From positions 22,412,334-22,476,333 of the forward strand of contig OY978526.1 in assembly GCA_963854835.1 (NCBI GenBank): a stretch of 64,000 nucleotides of DNA, written 5' to 3'. This DNA is from Megamerina dolium. Lineage: Eukaryota > Arthropoda > Insecta > Diptera > Megamerinidae. The notes under the pieces are model-generated. The model was not told the origin of the DNA and did no database searches. It saw nothing but the letters and a program-made list of their open reading frames with translations. The translations under genes and the position numbers were made by a program. Positions 1 through 12,730 of the stretch are shown piece by piece (the stretch's first letter is position 1; each line of letters starts with the position of its first letter).

Positions 1-99
1 TCCAATTTCTTGCAAAAATTACTTCAATCTCTAACAATAGCTTATACCTAAAATATAGTTGTTTTAGGCGAACTACTTCATGTGCTATGAGCATTTAAA

Positions 100-330
100 T
101 TAAAATAAATATTTGTGACTTTGCATGGGAGGTACATGAAATAGTGGGAGGGTCTCTCTGATTTCTTGTGAGATTATTACGTACTACAATTGTCATCCAA
201 GTGTTAAATATGATTATCCTAAGCGAAAAACTGTTAAAGTTATAACGGTTAAAATTTTTTTTAATTTCCCAACTTTGTATGGGAGCTACATTGGATAGTA
301 GGCGAGGCTGGTTTGTTTCTTAAAAAATGA
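100..330. repeat. Two repeat units 154 bp apart
   Basis: Two related phrases, TTGCATGGGAGGTACAT near 121 and TTGTATGGGAGCTACATT near 275, start 154 bp apart. Each is followed by a similar context (a run of G, then GATTATTAC or GATTACAC). A third copy of the phrase is at 38270. The spacing matches the tandem families described elsewhere in this window. Only two units are visible. Confidence 0.4.
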
Positions 331-393
331 TTACACACTACAAACTTAGTCTATGTGAAAGATATTGTTGTTATAGTTGTTATATTAAGTGAG

Positions 394-654
394 TTATAAT
401 GGATTAAACTTTTCTAATAATTTCGATGTGAGCCTCTTTGATTGCTCTGCATGAGCGAGACACTTTATTGATAATTCTCTTAATGATTGACGTTCGTAGT
501 CTTGGAATATAAATAGTTCGTACCAAATTTTGTTGAAATAGCTCAACATTTCTTGAACTAACTCGTAAGAACTACCCAGGTGACAGACTGACGGATGAAC
601 GTAGGGAGTGACGGACATCTCTATATTGTTGATCAATACCTTCGGAGCTTCCAT
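394..654 (-). CDS. Hypothetical 86-aa protein
   Basis: A minus-strand reading frame starts at ATG 654 (context GGGAACATGG, acceptable for a fly) and stops at 394; the open frame extends 45 bases further upstream to 699. I do not recognise the family. The protein has mixed, non-repetitive composition, unlike most spurious frames in this AT-rich window. It begins MEAPKVLINNIEM, and the C-terminal half is a charged, probably amphipathic helix (ELVQEMLSYFNKIW, then RQSLRELSIKCLAHAEQSKR). There is no signal peptide or membrane segment. A CTGCAG just upstream of the ATG could be a splice acceptor, so this may be the last exon of a longer gene. It has no visible partner nearby. It could also be a chance frame or a fragment of an unrecognised element. 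Confidence 0.4.
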   Translation of the reverse strand: MEAPKVLINNIEMSVTPYVHPSVCHLGSSYELVQEMLSYFNKIWYELFIFQDYERQSLRELSIKCLAHAEQSKRLTSKLLEKFNPL

Positions 655-2329
655 GTTCCCTCGTACTTGGCTGCAGGTATTAAAAACGAAATTAATCAAT
701 CAACGCCTTACATATGGTACTACTGTGACGTCACATTTAATTAGAAGAAACGGATCCTTCTTTAATGTTAAAATTTATAAGGTACTACTATGGATTTCAT
801 ACACTCATATAGTCAGTGAATACGATTGTACCACTCATACATATTTCTTAGACAATTAATTATGTGATTTTGCTGTATACGCTACACACACTTATATTGC
901 GTCTGAATGGGGTTGATTCAGCTTAGTTGCACATACATACGAGTACGAGTACAATATAGGTGCACATAGTACATATATGTATATTTCTTATTTAATTACA
1001 AGCGTTATAATTCATGATTCTTATGTGTTGTATTCGTCTCATTGTACCTCACAGACACACACACATATACAAATATATACATACATACATACCCGTTCCA
1101 ATTCAATAATTGCAAACATCTTATATTGTTTTGTTTCGTCTGCAAAAATGTCATCAAAGTTCAGTGAAGTAAGTTTTCTTGATTGTATCTACACATCCAA
1201 GTACAATGCTGGCAATTACTATATACGCTCGTTTGGTTGCTATACGTGACCCATTATTTCAGAGGGTACTTAATACTACATTCGTATATATGTGTACCGT
1301 ATATACATCTACGGACAGTGGCATAGTAGCGTAGTTAATTTTTGGTTTGCTTATCTTAAATAATTATGATTTTATTAGATAGATATTATGCTACATTCCA
1401 ATAAGTGTTCACAAAGGTTAAATTTGGATACACTGGTTGGATAAAGGACAAACATACATAGATCCTTAGATATAAATAGAAAGTTCTCTTATGGATTGAA
1501 GTAGTGATTATTTAAAATTTGTATGCAATTAGTGAATTTTAATAGAGAGCTCCATCCTGTCTCTCAAGCCTCCTGCAGTTCTGTGCCCGTTATTGCTAAT
1601 GATTCCCTAGTAGGCATCGGACGGCGTTGACAATAACCCAAAAATAGTCATATCAAAACCCCTCAGTCAAAAGTTCTATAAAATAATAGTTTTGCCCCAA
1701 CTTATTCTATTTTATTATCCTCAACTGTACTTATATATGCATAAGATTTGCTTGAGTGCTTTCATCATCATACTCATATTCTTAGTGAGCACGTGCGCTT
1801 CTGTACTAGACTTATAGTACATACATAAATGTAATTCATGTGTACATTTTTTTTTCTATTTCTCTCATTTCTAATCATATGAAATTTAATAACAGTGCTA
1901 ATTTAAGAAATTCAATTTCAATTTTAGTTCATTCAAATTACAGGGTACAAGGATATTTATTTTTGCTTACAAATTGACACAAATTTGTCTAATAAGTCAT
2001 CACTTTAATACGATATGACAGTGGGAGAATAAATTGCTTTAACAGTAAGTCTTGTAATATTGTGAGAAATTACATTAACTGCATATATATATTATGGTGT
2101 CCCCGACTCTATTTCTGGGATATTCCTAGAAACACTCAAAATTTGTAATTGAATTCTTACCTCCATTTCAAAATATTCCATTTGGCGAGGTAATAGATAT
2201 TAAAAAGTGTATATATATTCTCATCAAAATCACGATTTAAGTCGTTTTATCCTGGTTTAACCGTATGTTCGCACGACAACTGGCGTAATTGTCGATCGAT
2301 TGAGCTGAAAATTAGTGTGTAGGATTATT
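655..2329. other. Intergenic, no gene seen
   Basis: AT-rich sequence with short CA/TA microsatellite tracts (1050-1090). ATG at 1148 is followed after seven codons by a good donor (GTAAGT, about 1169), but nothing links it to another exon. I see no supported gene. Confidence 0.5.
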
Positions 2330-2900
2330 TTTGTCAACAAATAGATGAGTTAATGAATGGATGAAATCTAATGAAAAATGCACCTACCTCACATACAAAA
2401 GTGTGTTCTTGAAGGGGGTTTTTCACATTTTGCCCATGAAAATATAAAGTTATCCAACTAAAATTTGATGTGTATAATTATTTTTATTGCAGAATTAATA
2501 TATCCAAAAATGGGCGTAATCGAATGAAAACCACACCTACCTCCCATACAAAAATATGCTCTTGAAAGTGTGTTTTTACACTTTGTGTGCCAAAATATAA
2601 ATATATTAAATTAAAATTTTATGTATAAAGTTCGCGTGATTAGGGAATTAATATATTGAAAAATGGGCGTAATCGGATGAAAACTACCACTACTTGCGAA
2701 GTGTGATTTTTCATAGTTTTTGCGTGAAAATGTAAATACATATATCGAATTAAACCTTGATACATAAAGTTGTGTTCATCACAGAATAAATATGTTAGAA
2801 AATGGGCTTAATCTCGTAAAAATAACGCTTACCTCTCATACAAAAGTATGCTTTTGAAGGAGTAATTTATACGTTTTGGATAAAAATATAAGGTTCTTAA
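2330..2900. repeat. Tandem array A, 153-bp unit (family 1)
   Basis: About four units. The landmark phrase CCTACCTCCCATACAAAA recurs at about 2388, 2541 and 2833; a unit at about 2694 has lost roughly 14 bp across it. The 2388-2541 spacing is 153 bp. Each unit also holds the phrases AAAATGGGCGTAATC and GAAAATATAAA in the same order. Units are diverged rather than homogenised. Related arrays are at 15590 and 25790. Confidence 0.8.
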
Positions 2901-5439
2901 TCTAAACCTCAGTTTATATGATTCTATTTATTTATTAATTATTATATATTATTGGGTTTATTAAAAAGACTTCCATCTACATTTCAGTAGAAAAATTTTG
3001 AAGGACAATTTGTGTGAGATATGAATAGCTGAAATTCATATCCTTATAATATTGTATTACAAAGGCATGAAAAAGCGCCGGGTTTTGCCTAATGGGTATA
3101 AATAATATAACATATACCTCTTCACATCAGCAACACATATGCTACATTCACATTCAACATATGGTCTGCTATTGTCAATTATTTATTGCCATAAGCATCT
3201 TTATCATATGGTCACACCATCACTACGCCTTTTTTATGTGAGCCATTGTCAAATTTTGGACTTGCTGTTGCAAATATACAATACATATATAAACAGTTAG
3301 ATAAACATATTTATGTATGCTTCTATATGTGTGTATGGATGCTTAAATAAATACATAAATATTTTGTACTATATATTTAAATTAAACACGTCTATCTACT
3401 TTATCAGGAACAGGAACAGAAATCCCAGTGAAAGTGCACCTCTATGATATGATGAAACTCATTATTTTCATTGTAGTCGGAAATCATCATCATATGCGTG
3501 TATGAGAGATTTTTGTTTTTGTTTTTGTTTTTTGAAATCCCCCCTGTACAATATATACAGTATGAAATAAATGAATTTTTAGACAGATTTTATGGTAAAC
3601 CAGTGGTTGCTCACTGCAACATTTGAGTATATTATTATTATTATTATTATTATGGACTTTCATATGTACGTACGAGTATAGAATATATTGTACTATGCTA
3701 TGCTGTGCTTTGTTGTGCTCTAACATATTATTACTTTATGGTTGATGATGTTTATATCCTTGAACCTACAACCGCAATGGGTATTTGCGGCATACTTATA
3801 TAAAATATGTTTTTACATAATTTAGATTTTTAGAGCCTCTTTATTTTTGTTTAATTTATTTCGTATGCTTCTCATTGTGTGCCTAAGGTTGCAAAATGTT
3901 TATAAACATGTATATATGCATAGAGTATACGAGGCCAGTGTGTCTCAGTTGATTACGAGTATTATTATTATTATTATTATTGTATTATTTTTTGGAGATT
4001 TTCTTTAAATTAGAATTTTTTGTTTTTGAGGTTTTATATAGGAATTTTTTTTTTTTGTATAATTAGATTGTGTGTTTTTGTATGTGTTGTGATTTCATTA
4101 CGTTCGTACTTGTATATATGTGTACATATGCGTACATTCTATTTTGAATTATTCATGTCAAGTTAAAAAATTACAATTTAAAGCGTGTCTATTTAATTTG
4201 ATGTTCCCTTAACAAAACGCATTTCAGCTTGCTCAGAGATTTACGAAACGAATGAAATAAATTTGTCAATTTAGTGCTTTGTTTTTCTTTTTTTTTTTTT
4301 TTGGCGCAACTAAGCCTATAAAATATACATAAGCATTTGTACAATTATTTAAGATTTTCTTTAATACTGATTTATGTACGAATATTCGTTATTATTCGTA
4401 TTCCACATAAATGAAACCATTAAACGAGTGTCAACTGATAAACCACAAAATGTCAATTAATTGAACATATCGACAGAATCTTGTACGTTTTGTATACAAA
4501 TGACTATGAATATGAATACTCAATAAAATTGTAAATATTATTTGTTAAATTGATTGGTAATTACTTTACGAAATGATCAAATTTGTTGATAAAATTTGAC
4601 AAGTATGAGTTGGTCCTGTTTATGGTGGTTTCCTTTGACATTGAATGCGATGAGTATTAAAAGTGCTTTATATTCTCATAATAATTTGACATTACAAAAT
4701 ATGTACATATTGTCTGACCTTTTTATATGCACATATGTAGCAATCATTGTTGCCAATAACGATGTCTGCTTTTTCAATAGTCGTTCGTCGGTAGTTTCAT
4801 CTAGTACATATGAACCAAGTAAATAGATAGTACCGAGTAGTGTAATAAATGAAATTGGAAGCAACCATTTCATGCATCACATTTAATTAGTCCATTTTGG
4901 TCATGCATTTTGCACACCACATCTCCTCAATACAGTGAAAGCACGCCTTTGCGGTTTTCATGTAGTCGTACTCGTACTTATTACGAATGCAAAAAGTGCC
5001 TGTGTATAATACATTACAATTGTAGATTCGTTGAAATTCTCACACGAATCCTAACCAGCATCGCAGTTAAAACGAGTCGTTATTTGTGGCAATGTTGTGT
5101 GGCACATCAACTCTCATGACTACGTGATTATTTAATTAGCGCACAAACAATATTGTGCTCCTTTGTTGTGGTGGGTTGAGACGAATGCATGTAATTATTG
5201 CATGTACATAGTGATAGTTTGTAAATTAATGGAAGAGCAGCAACAAAAAGAGTGTGGGAGATCTATCGTAGCGATTGTAGTAATTGAATTTGAATAATGA
5301 AATTTGCTTTGTTATTTTAATTTTTCTTTATGGAATTGTTTGTATAAAATTATCACGAAATTGAAGATATTTTATGATATGGAAATATTGACATCTTTGT
5401 TAACGTCTTTGTTCGACATCTCTCAATGTACTACGCTTC
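2901..5439. other. Intergenic, microsatellites only
   Basis: AT-rich DNA with (TTA)n tracts near 3640 and 3960, and poly(T) runs near 4050 and 4280. Open frames here are low-complexity or short. I see no supported gene. Confidence 0.5.
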
Positions 5440-5710
5440 ACCGTCTTCATTTTTAATTATCTCTTTTGCCTGAGGGCCCCTTTTTTGTATGTTAAGAAAT
5501 CCAAAGATATTACAGGGTGCCAAATCTGACAAATATGCTGTGGTGAATGGAAATGCAATTGATGGTGTAGTTGATGAATTTTGTCAAAATCGGTGGAAAT
5601 TCCTTATCGAAAACAGTGTCATTTGAGATGTTGACAGCCTCTGCTATTTGCTCTGGTTTCATTTTTCGATATAATACGAGTAACAGCATTATGTCTATTA
5701 TTTTTAATGA
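5440..5710 (-). mobile_element. Mariner remnant, internally deleted
   Basis: On the minus strand, KPEQIAEAVNISNDTVF resembles the helix-turn-helix part of a mariner transposase. It is followed within about 100 bp by YLSDLAPCNIFGF, the degenerate counterpart of the catalytic block SPDLAPSDYFLF. The central domain is therefore missing and the last catalytic Asp reads as Asn. Termini were not found. The identification rests on these two motifs in the correct order. Confidence 0.5.
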
Positions 5711-6129
5711 TTTATAACATCACAGCAGAGCATCACAAGTTTTTTTTTTCTTCGTTGTACGCACATGGGAAATACTTTCAATGATGTACCTCTTGCATTG
5801 AAATGCCTCCGAAATGAGGGATATACTGATAGGTTGTAAGAAAAATATATGTTTTAAATTTTCGCATGAACAAAATTTTGCTTTAAAGGAAAAAGTTGTA
5901 GGAATTCAAAAAAAAAAAAAAAATATCAACCAATTTCAAACGTTGGATTTGGACCGTCGATAAAAAAAAACTTCTTATGTAGCAGTCTAAAATTGTCTTC
6001 GTAGGAACTGATCTGGGCTCTCTTTTGAAAAATCATAAATTTGTTGTTGTTATTTATTGCATCTCTGTTCTAAAGACGTAAAGGCGTTGTGTATCTTAAT
6101 CTAATTATAAATTAATCTAATTATAATAA

Positions 6130-6830
6130 GGGGCTTTACATTGTACCACTTTCGGGTGATTCCTGGGCAGCTCGGTTGATATTTATTGAGTTTTAGGTGT
6201 TTGCGATAATTTTGTATGGTAGTTGTATGGACTAGAGATAGGGAGAAAATATGTTTGGAGCAAAAGCTGCAGGCGGCCAATTATTAGGGGTCTGTTATAT
6301 ATTTTATTGCTCTAGGAGCGGTGGTTACTGAATGCAATGGAGATATTTGTTGATTTCCAGGTGTTTTTTGCTTTAATTTATATCGCGGCCTCCATTAGAG
6401 GGAAATATAGGGAGTAGGTAAATTTTACATACCTACTCCCTACTGCTCTAGAGATGATTACTGGGCAGCTATGAGGGTTTGAGGATGTTCGTGTATTTTT
6501 TGGGTTTATTTTGTATTGGAATCACCTAAAAGGGTAGATATTAAGTAAGAGAAACTAATGAGGTAATTCATACATTCCATCGCTCTAAGAGCGCTTCTTT
6601 CGCATCTAGTTGGTTATTTGTGGATGTGGGGTTAAGGTGAGGGGTAAGTAAGCTTGAAAAAAATAATACTGAAGAGGAATAATGGTGATCGATCCCATAT
6701 TTTATTATACTAGGGGACATTTCTTGGCAGCTATTTCGATCGAAAGTTTTTAAATTTGATATTCATTCACTTATTATATGGCCGCTATCCATTAAATCTC
6801 GTTTGAGTTTATTAAATTTACAAAAAATGC
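6130..6830 (+). repeat. Family-2 tandem repeat cluster
   Basis: About four to five diverged units. The landmark CCTGGGCAGCT or a variant recurs at about 6161, 6326, 6459 and 6721 (spacing 130-165 bp). Other ordered landmarks are TTTCAGGTGTTTT, then TTTTGTATGG, then a purine-rich AGAGATAGGGAG, then AAAATTAATGAGG-like text. A 12-bp inverted repeat (AGGGAGTAGGTA) lies at 6410-6442. Confidence 0.7.
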
Positions 6831-8899
6831 TCTATGAAAGGTTCAAAAATAATTTTCCCCTGGAATTGGTCTAAATAAACTATATTAAAAAAGTCGGCGG
6901 GGTCAAATTAAGATGTTTTTTTTAGCTTCTTTTCGAAAAAATGATTATAATGATTCAAGTATTGACATTTCGCTAACCCAGGCCTTTATAAAATGCCTTC
7001 TAGGACGAATTTGGCGTGCACTAATACGGGTATCTTTGTAGTTAAATTAGAAAGAATACTATATGTATGTACTCCATACAATTTTTGAAAATGAAATCAT
7101 AAATATATTGTACATACATATGAGGTATATAAATTTAGCCAATTACTTTTAATTATTGTGTTTTGCAAAATAATTACAATTGCAAATGAGTGATATTACA
7201 AACAATTCAGCCAACTGAAAAATGACAAAAATAAATTTTAATTAAAACCAAAGACGAACAAGACAGGTGATAATGAACGTGATGACAATATGATTTCATA
7301 GCTATGTATGGACTACTGCCAACCAAATATGTACTACGAAACCAATAAAAATAAAAATACATAAACTTGTGCGAACAACATACTTCCATGCATCATTATT
7401 GAAATCCCCTAAGTAATGTATCAGTACACCAATGTTCCTGAAGAATATAATTATTTGTATAAATCGTTTCAGACACTTTTAAAATCACAATGATTGCAGC
7501 TGCAAAAAAAAAAACCCAATTCAATTTATTAGGGCGCAATTAAAGCACTATGAATGCTATAATTTGAAAACTGATGCATATTCACGTATGCAGGTATTTG
7601 CCGCATACCAAGTACAACAAAGCATTTGATATATCATGTAGGTACTCTTACTATCGTAATCGAATACACTCCATGGAAATATTGTGTAAAATGATGAAAA
7701 AATAAACAAACCACCATCAATGACAATCGTAATAGAATCATAATTCTTATGAGTCATTTTTATGGGATTACTGAAAATATACACCACAAACACGAGAGTG
7801 AGAGAGAATTTTCTTTTGTTTGTTGTATATGTACATAATACACCTCAAAACGAATATCAATATCAACTACTCACCACACACAAACCGCAAGCTTACTTAT
7901 CTGTTTGTGTATGATATTTATTGCATTCTACTGCATTCACGATTACCAATGTGCTCCTATGCATGGTTGGCTGGTATTATTTGTGGCATAGCATTAGTAT
8001 TTATTTCGATTCTATAGAATTTATATTACTTATCTATTTTGAAATTGAAAAATGCTATACGAGTAGTGTTTTTGTTCAATATGAAATTCCAGCGGAAAAG
8101 GTAATACTTGTATGCCGGCTCAAGTAGCTATCTAGCACGAGTAGTCGTACATATTATTGGCATATACCATTGAGCATATAAATCACAAGTGTAAGAGAGC
8201 ATTTAAAATCTGTTTTTCCTTTTGCGCTTCAAGCAATTTATATTCTTTTAATAGTGTCAAAAGTATTGGTAAATAATGTGCACCTTACACGCATGATCAC
8301 ATATGGATAAGACCATAAATTAAAGTGTATTTGTAAGGAGGGTAGGTAAATAGTAGCTAAATACATATGTATGAACAAATAGCATACAACCTGCAGCTGG
8401 AATTAAATATTATACTTGGGTAAATATAAGAATATTTAGTGTAAAACATCTGACAATAAAGTTGCATGAAAAAATTTAAAAATATTGAAAATATTTAAAC
8501 ACAATTGAAATTCATATATATACATATATGGTAGATGGCTCTAAATACAAATGTATGAACTGTCAGATCAGATCCACCCAGCTTTTCTTATGATTTTGAC
8601 ATCTGTCAATAATTTGAATTTGGTAAATTTGAACGTGGGAATTTTGAACAATATTGACGTCATCGATTAGCAAGCATTTTTGGATAAAGATGATGAAGAA
8701 ACGCAAAAAAAAGACTGGGAAAGCAATTAAATGTCACTCAAAAATGTACCTACGATAATTTGAAAGCCACTGGGAAGTTGAGTGTCACATAAAGGTGAAG
8801 AAGCACATGTGAAATGCTTCTAGCTTGGTATAAAAGTTAAATATTTTTGCATTAAATCATTAGCATTGATGAAAAATAGTCATATTTTAAGATTGTTAA
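6831..8899. other. Intergenic, nothing recognised
   Basis: AT-rich sequence with many short open frames of low complexity. From 8570 to 8900 it may include degraded flanks of the mariner that follows, but I could not align it. No gene is supported. Confidence 0.45.
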
Positions 8900-9720
8900 A
8901 GGAAAAAAGAAACATTTGTATGTGAGACCCCGATCAATCGGTCGCATCGATCCAAAGTCCAAAGCCCTTTGGAACGATGAAAATGCTCCATGTTTTCTGT
9001 ATCCAGAATATCAAAATATGCAACATAAAATTACTTTCCTTCAAGCCGCACTCACCTCGTCCATTGAAAAATTGGCGACATCACGAATCAAAGCTCTTTT
9101 AAGAGAATCAATGTCAGGGTATCTTTTGTTTGGAAATCGTGCCTTTTGTAATTCAGTAGGATCAAATAAGCGTTACCAGCGGGTCATTCTTCAGAGGAAG
9201 TGAATGCAGGTAAATTGTTTTGGAGCCAGGTTTGGGTAGTTTTAGCTTTATGGGCCGACGCAGAATTTTGCTGGGAAGTCCACGACTAGTTTTGGACCAT
9301 AGAATGAGTGAGTAGTTTTACAACAGATTCCAAAATGATTTCTTGATAAACTTTGGCCGATGTTTTGACCTCTTCTTCGTAGAAATGCAAATCGGTGACC
9401 ACCAAAGCATAACTGCAGCTGGGCGACGACGCTATTTGACACGTGGAATCAGTTTCGATGCTTCCTCAGGTGACCCTCTATACGCTATCATTTTTCTTGT
9501 TTAATTTTTTCTGCACAGTAAATTTTTTTTTCATCGGTAAACAAGATTTTTCTGTGCAAGTTATCAGTTTGCTTCACCTTTTTTTCAAATCAGCAGTCCG
9601 ATACGGTGTTTGAAGCCACAATTCCCAAATCTTATTTAATAATTCGATTCTTGGACTTTCGCGTATCATACATCGGACATGTTTTCGGACAGCTTTGATA
9701 ACTTGTGACTTTTGCAGGTT
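8900..9720 (-). mobile_element. Degenerate mariner transposase fragment
   Basis: Reading the minus strand from about 9720 down, motifs appear in transposase order: KSQVIKAVRKHVRCMIRES (end of the DNA-binding domain), then HRKILFTDEKKFTVQKK with the first catalytic Asp, then LHFYEEEVKTSAKVYQ, then HKAKTTQTWLQNNLPAF, then a degraded C-terminal part near 8950. Several stops and frame changes interrupt it. It matches the DD34D mariner layout but is clearly dead. Terminal inverted repeats were not found. Confidence 0.75.
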
Positions 9721-9789
9721 AACCCAGATAAGGGATAGATATAGAGGTTAAATATGTTTAAAAAAAATATTGGAGGAAAAAATTAATGA

Positions 9790-10140
9790 GGTTAGATTGG
9801 TGTGTGGATGACCCGACCGGTGGTGGTCCTTGACATTAACATCCAGTCTCCTCAAACAGTTTTATGCAGTGGTAGACAAAAATGCGACTAAACTCGAGGA
9901 GGCGGAGAATTTTGAAAAATCATCTGTTTTCATTTCACACTTAAATCCTCCCGATTTAGACCCTTCGGACTATTTGCGGTTCGGTGGTTCGGTTCAATAT
10001 TTGTCAACAACTTAGATGAGTGTTTTCTGCGGTTGACGGTTATTGTGGAATATCCAAACTACAAGGAGAATCGATAATAATTTGTTGAAAATCTTGACAG
10101 TTACTTCAAGAGCTTTTGAGATAATTCTAACAGATTTTTT
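9790..10140 (+). mobile_element. Mariner C-terminal fragment, second lineage
   Basis: The plus strand encodes LLKQFYAVVDKNATKLEE, then NPPDLDPSDYLRF at about 9941, matching the mariner block HPPYSPDLAPSDYHLF that carries the third catalytic Asp. A degraded C-terminus follows with in-frame stops. It lies on the opposite strand from the neighbouring fragment and is a separate insertion. It is preceded by a short piece of family-2 repeat (about 9715-9800). Confidence 0.65.
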
Positions 10141-11739
10141 TTTAAAGCAAGTAGTTTAATATTCCTCGTTTTTCGAATACTTTGTCGATTACTGGTACTT
10201 TTGCTATAACTTTCACGAAAATTTCATTGCTAAAATGAAAATTTGTAATTCCAGTGCATAAAGTTTAATATTCATGCTCATGGTAAACAACTTTATGATT
10301 AATAAATGTCGTCATAGAATATAAAGTTAAGCATTCTCCTATATAAAGTAATATTTTTGTAATCCATTACTCGATGATCTATATTCTTCTCTATCAGGCT
10401 TTTGAATTGAATTGCGTAATAAATATACAATCATTTTTACGGTGGGCTCTTTTGATGTTGGCTCGTAAATTTCTTAAACTTTATTGATTTGAAATATTTT
10501 AGATTACAATGTTTATTACTGCTAGTATTTTAACAGTGCTGAATTAATTTCTTATTATAATATTTCAATATATTCGAATGATATTTCAGACATTCTGCAA
10601 TAATATTCATACCAATCTACTTCTGATGCTATTTTATGTCTCTTTTCATTCAATTAATAATAACATTATTAAAGTTTGACAAGAATGTGTTTTTTGTTTC
10701 CAAAGAACGAATACAATGTTCCCAACTTTTTTAAATAAACAATAAAATTTTATTTTCAATAAATCGAAAAAGAAGAAATATTAAACACAAAGAAATAGAA
10801 AATAAAAATGGGTATGAGAACAATAGAGAAATGGTGTAAAATGGTACGTGCAATAAAAAGCAAGCAAGTACTTAAAAAGATTTCAAAGAAAAGCATGAAT
10901 AAGCAATGTAATGGTGTATGAAAAGGCGTTCACATGAATACGAAAAGAATGACGAGTATGGAGTGGAGTAAATAGAATGCATGAATGAAATTTACAAATA
11001 AAATGTTTCAAGTGCTTAAAAACACATGCTTGATATTTAAATACATATACACATATGTAAAAATATCGGTTTGAATAGTCACATATGCGTACGAATAAAA
11101 CTGCACTATCAAGGCAACAGTCAAGGAAAAGTCTTAGCTGAAATGCTTAGCAGTAATAAAAATGTTTGCAATTGCAATACAAATGAACCAAAGGGGAAAA
11201 AACTAGCATCATAATAATGTAGAAAATGTAGACAAAAGAAGAGAAAGAACCATCATGCTTATGTACTTATTAGAGTAATTTTATTTTGTATGAATTCGAA
11301 ATCGACATTTTCAGTATGAGCATAAGTACGTGAAAAATGGCTTGTTAAGATATTTGACGACATGAGATGAGATGAGAAATTTTCTATATCTCTTGAGGTG
11401 GTTATGTACCTTGTAGCTTTCTTCAAAGTAAATTTAATGATACAGTTCTGTTTAGGAATTGATAAAATGATAAATAAAATTTTTTGTAATAATGTTGAGA
11501 AACATTTTCGATATTATTTAAAAAAAATCTTGCAATAATGACAAAAAAAAAAATGATTTTTCACTTTCTTGATATTATTTCAAAATAAAATTGAAATAAT
11601 TTTGGACAAAAAAAATTACATTAATGAACCGACTTCTTTTTTTTTCCGAATAAAATCACCTCGTCATTGTTGCAAACATTTTTCGATATGAATTTATTTG
11701 ATGTAGAGAAAAATGAGTTTGCTTTTAAGTGTTTTTAAG
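10141..11739. other. Intergenic, AT-rich
   Basis: Strongly A-rich sequence with poly(A)/poly(T) runs. No coding or structural feature could be supported. Confidence 0.5.
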
Positions 11740-12730
11740 TATGGGAGTACTTTTAAAGGGTAGACGTAGGAGATCAGTAGCTTCAGGAAAAAATGTTGGA
11801 CAGCAAAATTACATAATGGTAAGGGCCCCCACGACCTGATGTGGATTCATTTGAGGATATCATAAATTTTGTAGGAGGGCCCTCGTAAACAGTGGACATA
11901 ATTAGTATGTTCTGATAAAATTTCGAGAATGAAAAATTATTTGGGGTCTTCCTCTCATTTCATATCTCTAAAGTCGATCTCACAGCGATTATGAGGGTAT
12001 TTGGCGATTTTTAATTATTTTTAGTTTCATTTTGTATGGCAACCCCATGAAGAGTAGAGATATGAGGTAAGTATATTTGGATAAAATATTCAACTGTTAA
12101 TATCAGATACCTAACACCTCTAGAAACATTCTGGTAGAGTTGGGAGTGAATATAAGGAAAAATTACATTTTTCTAGGAAAACCACCTTACGGTGTGGAGA
12201 GAGGGAGAGTGTTCAAGGCTTTTTAAATTAATTGTGAAGGGTAACTCAGATAAGGGATAGACATAGAGGGTAAATATGTTCAAGAAAAATGTTGGAGGAA
12301 AAAATTAATGAGGTTTGGTTGGTTGCGTTGCACCCCTTGAAGCACTCTGGTAGCATTTTGTAGGGAAGCTGACACACACTGAGTGGCGATAGGTAGGAAG
12401 TATGTTCTAGAAAAATGTTGTGGAGTAAAAATTAATGAGGATCTCGCATACAATTTACTTCTCTAAAGATAAATTCTCTACAATTATGAGGGTAGGCGAT
12501 TTTTTAGGTTCATTTTGTAAGGTAGCCTAGATAAGGTATGGACATGGATGGTAGGTATGTTCGAGCAAAATGTTGGAGTGAAAAATTAATGAAGATTGGT
12601 TATATTCCTTACAACCCTAGAAAAACTCGGGTAGCGGTGGGAGTAAATTTAACAGAAATTTCAAATTTGTCGGAAAAGCCCACTTACGGTGTGGCGGCAG
12701 GATAGCCACAATAACTTAACCTAACCTTTT
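11740..12730 (+). repeat. Family-2 tandem repeat cluster
   Basis: Several units in tandem. The phrase AAAATTAATGAGG or variant recurs near 12304, 12430 and 12585, the last two 155 bp apart. The phrases ATTTTGTAGGGAAG and GATAAGGGATAGACATAGAG recur between them. The end (about 12690-12726) contains GCCACAATAACTTAACCTAACC, in two short pieces similar to the tails of SINE/LINE insertions here. Confidence 0.7.

Noticed and set aside
1148..1169. ATG followed by seven codons and a consensus GTAAGT donor
   Set aside because: Such a short candidate first exon occurs by chance in AT-rich DNA, and no signal peptide or downstream partner was found.
4676..4873. Minus-strand 65-aa frame with a signal-anchor-like start (MKWLLPISFITLLGTIYLLG)
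   Set aside because: The hydrophobic start is suggestive, but the C-terminal half is not protein-like, no family is recognised and no clear splice donor explains it.
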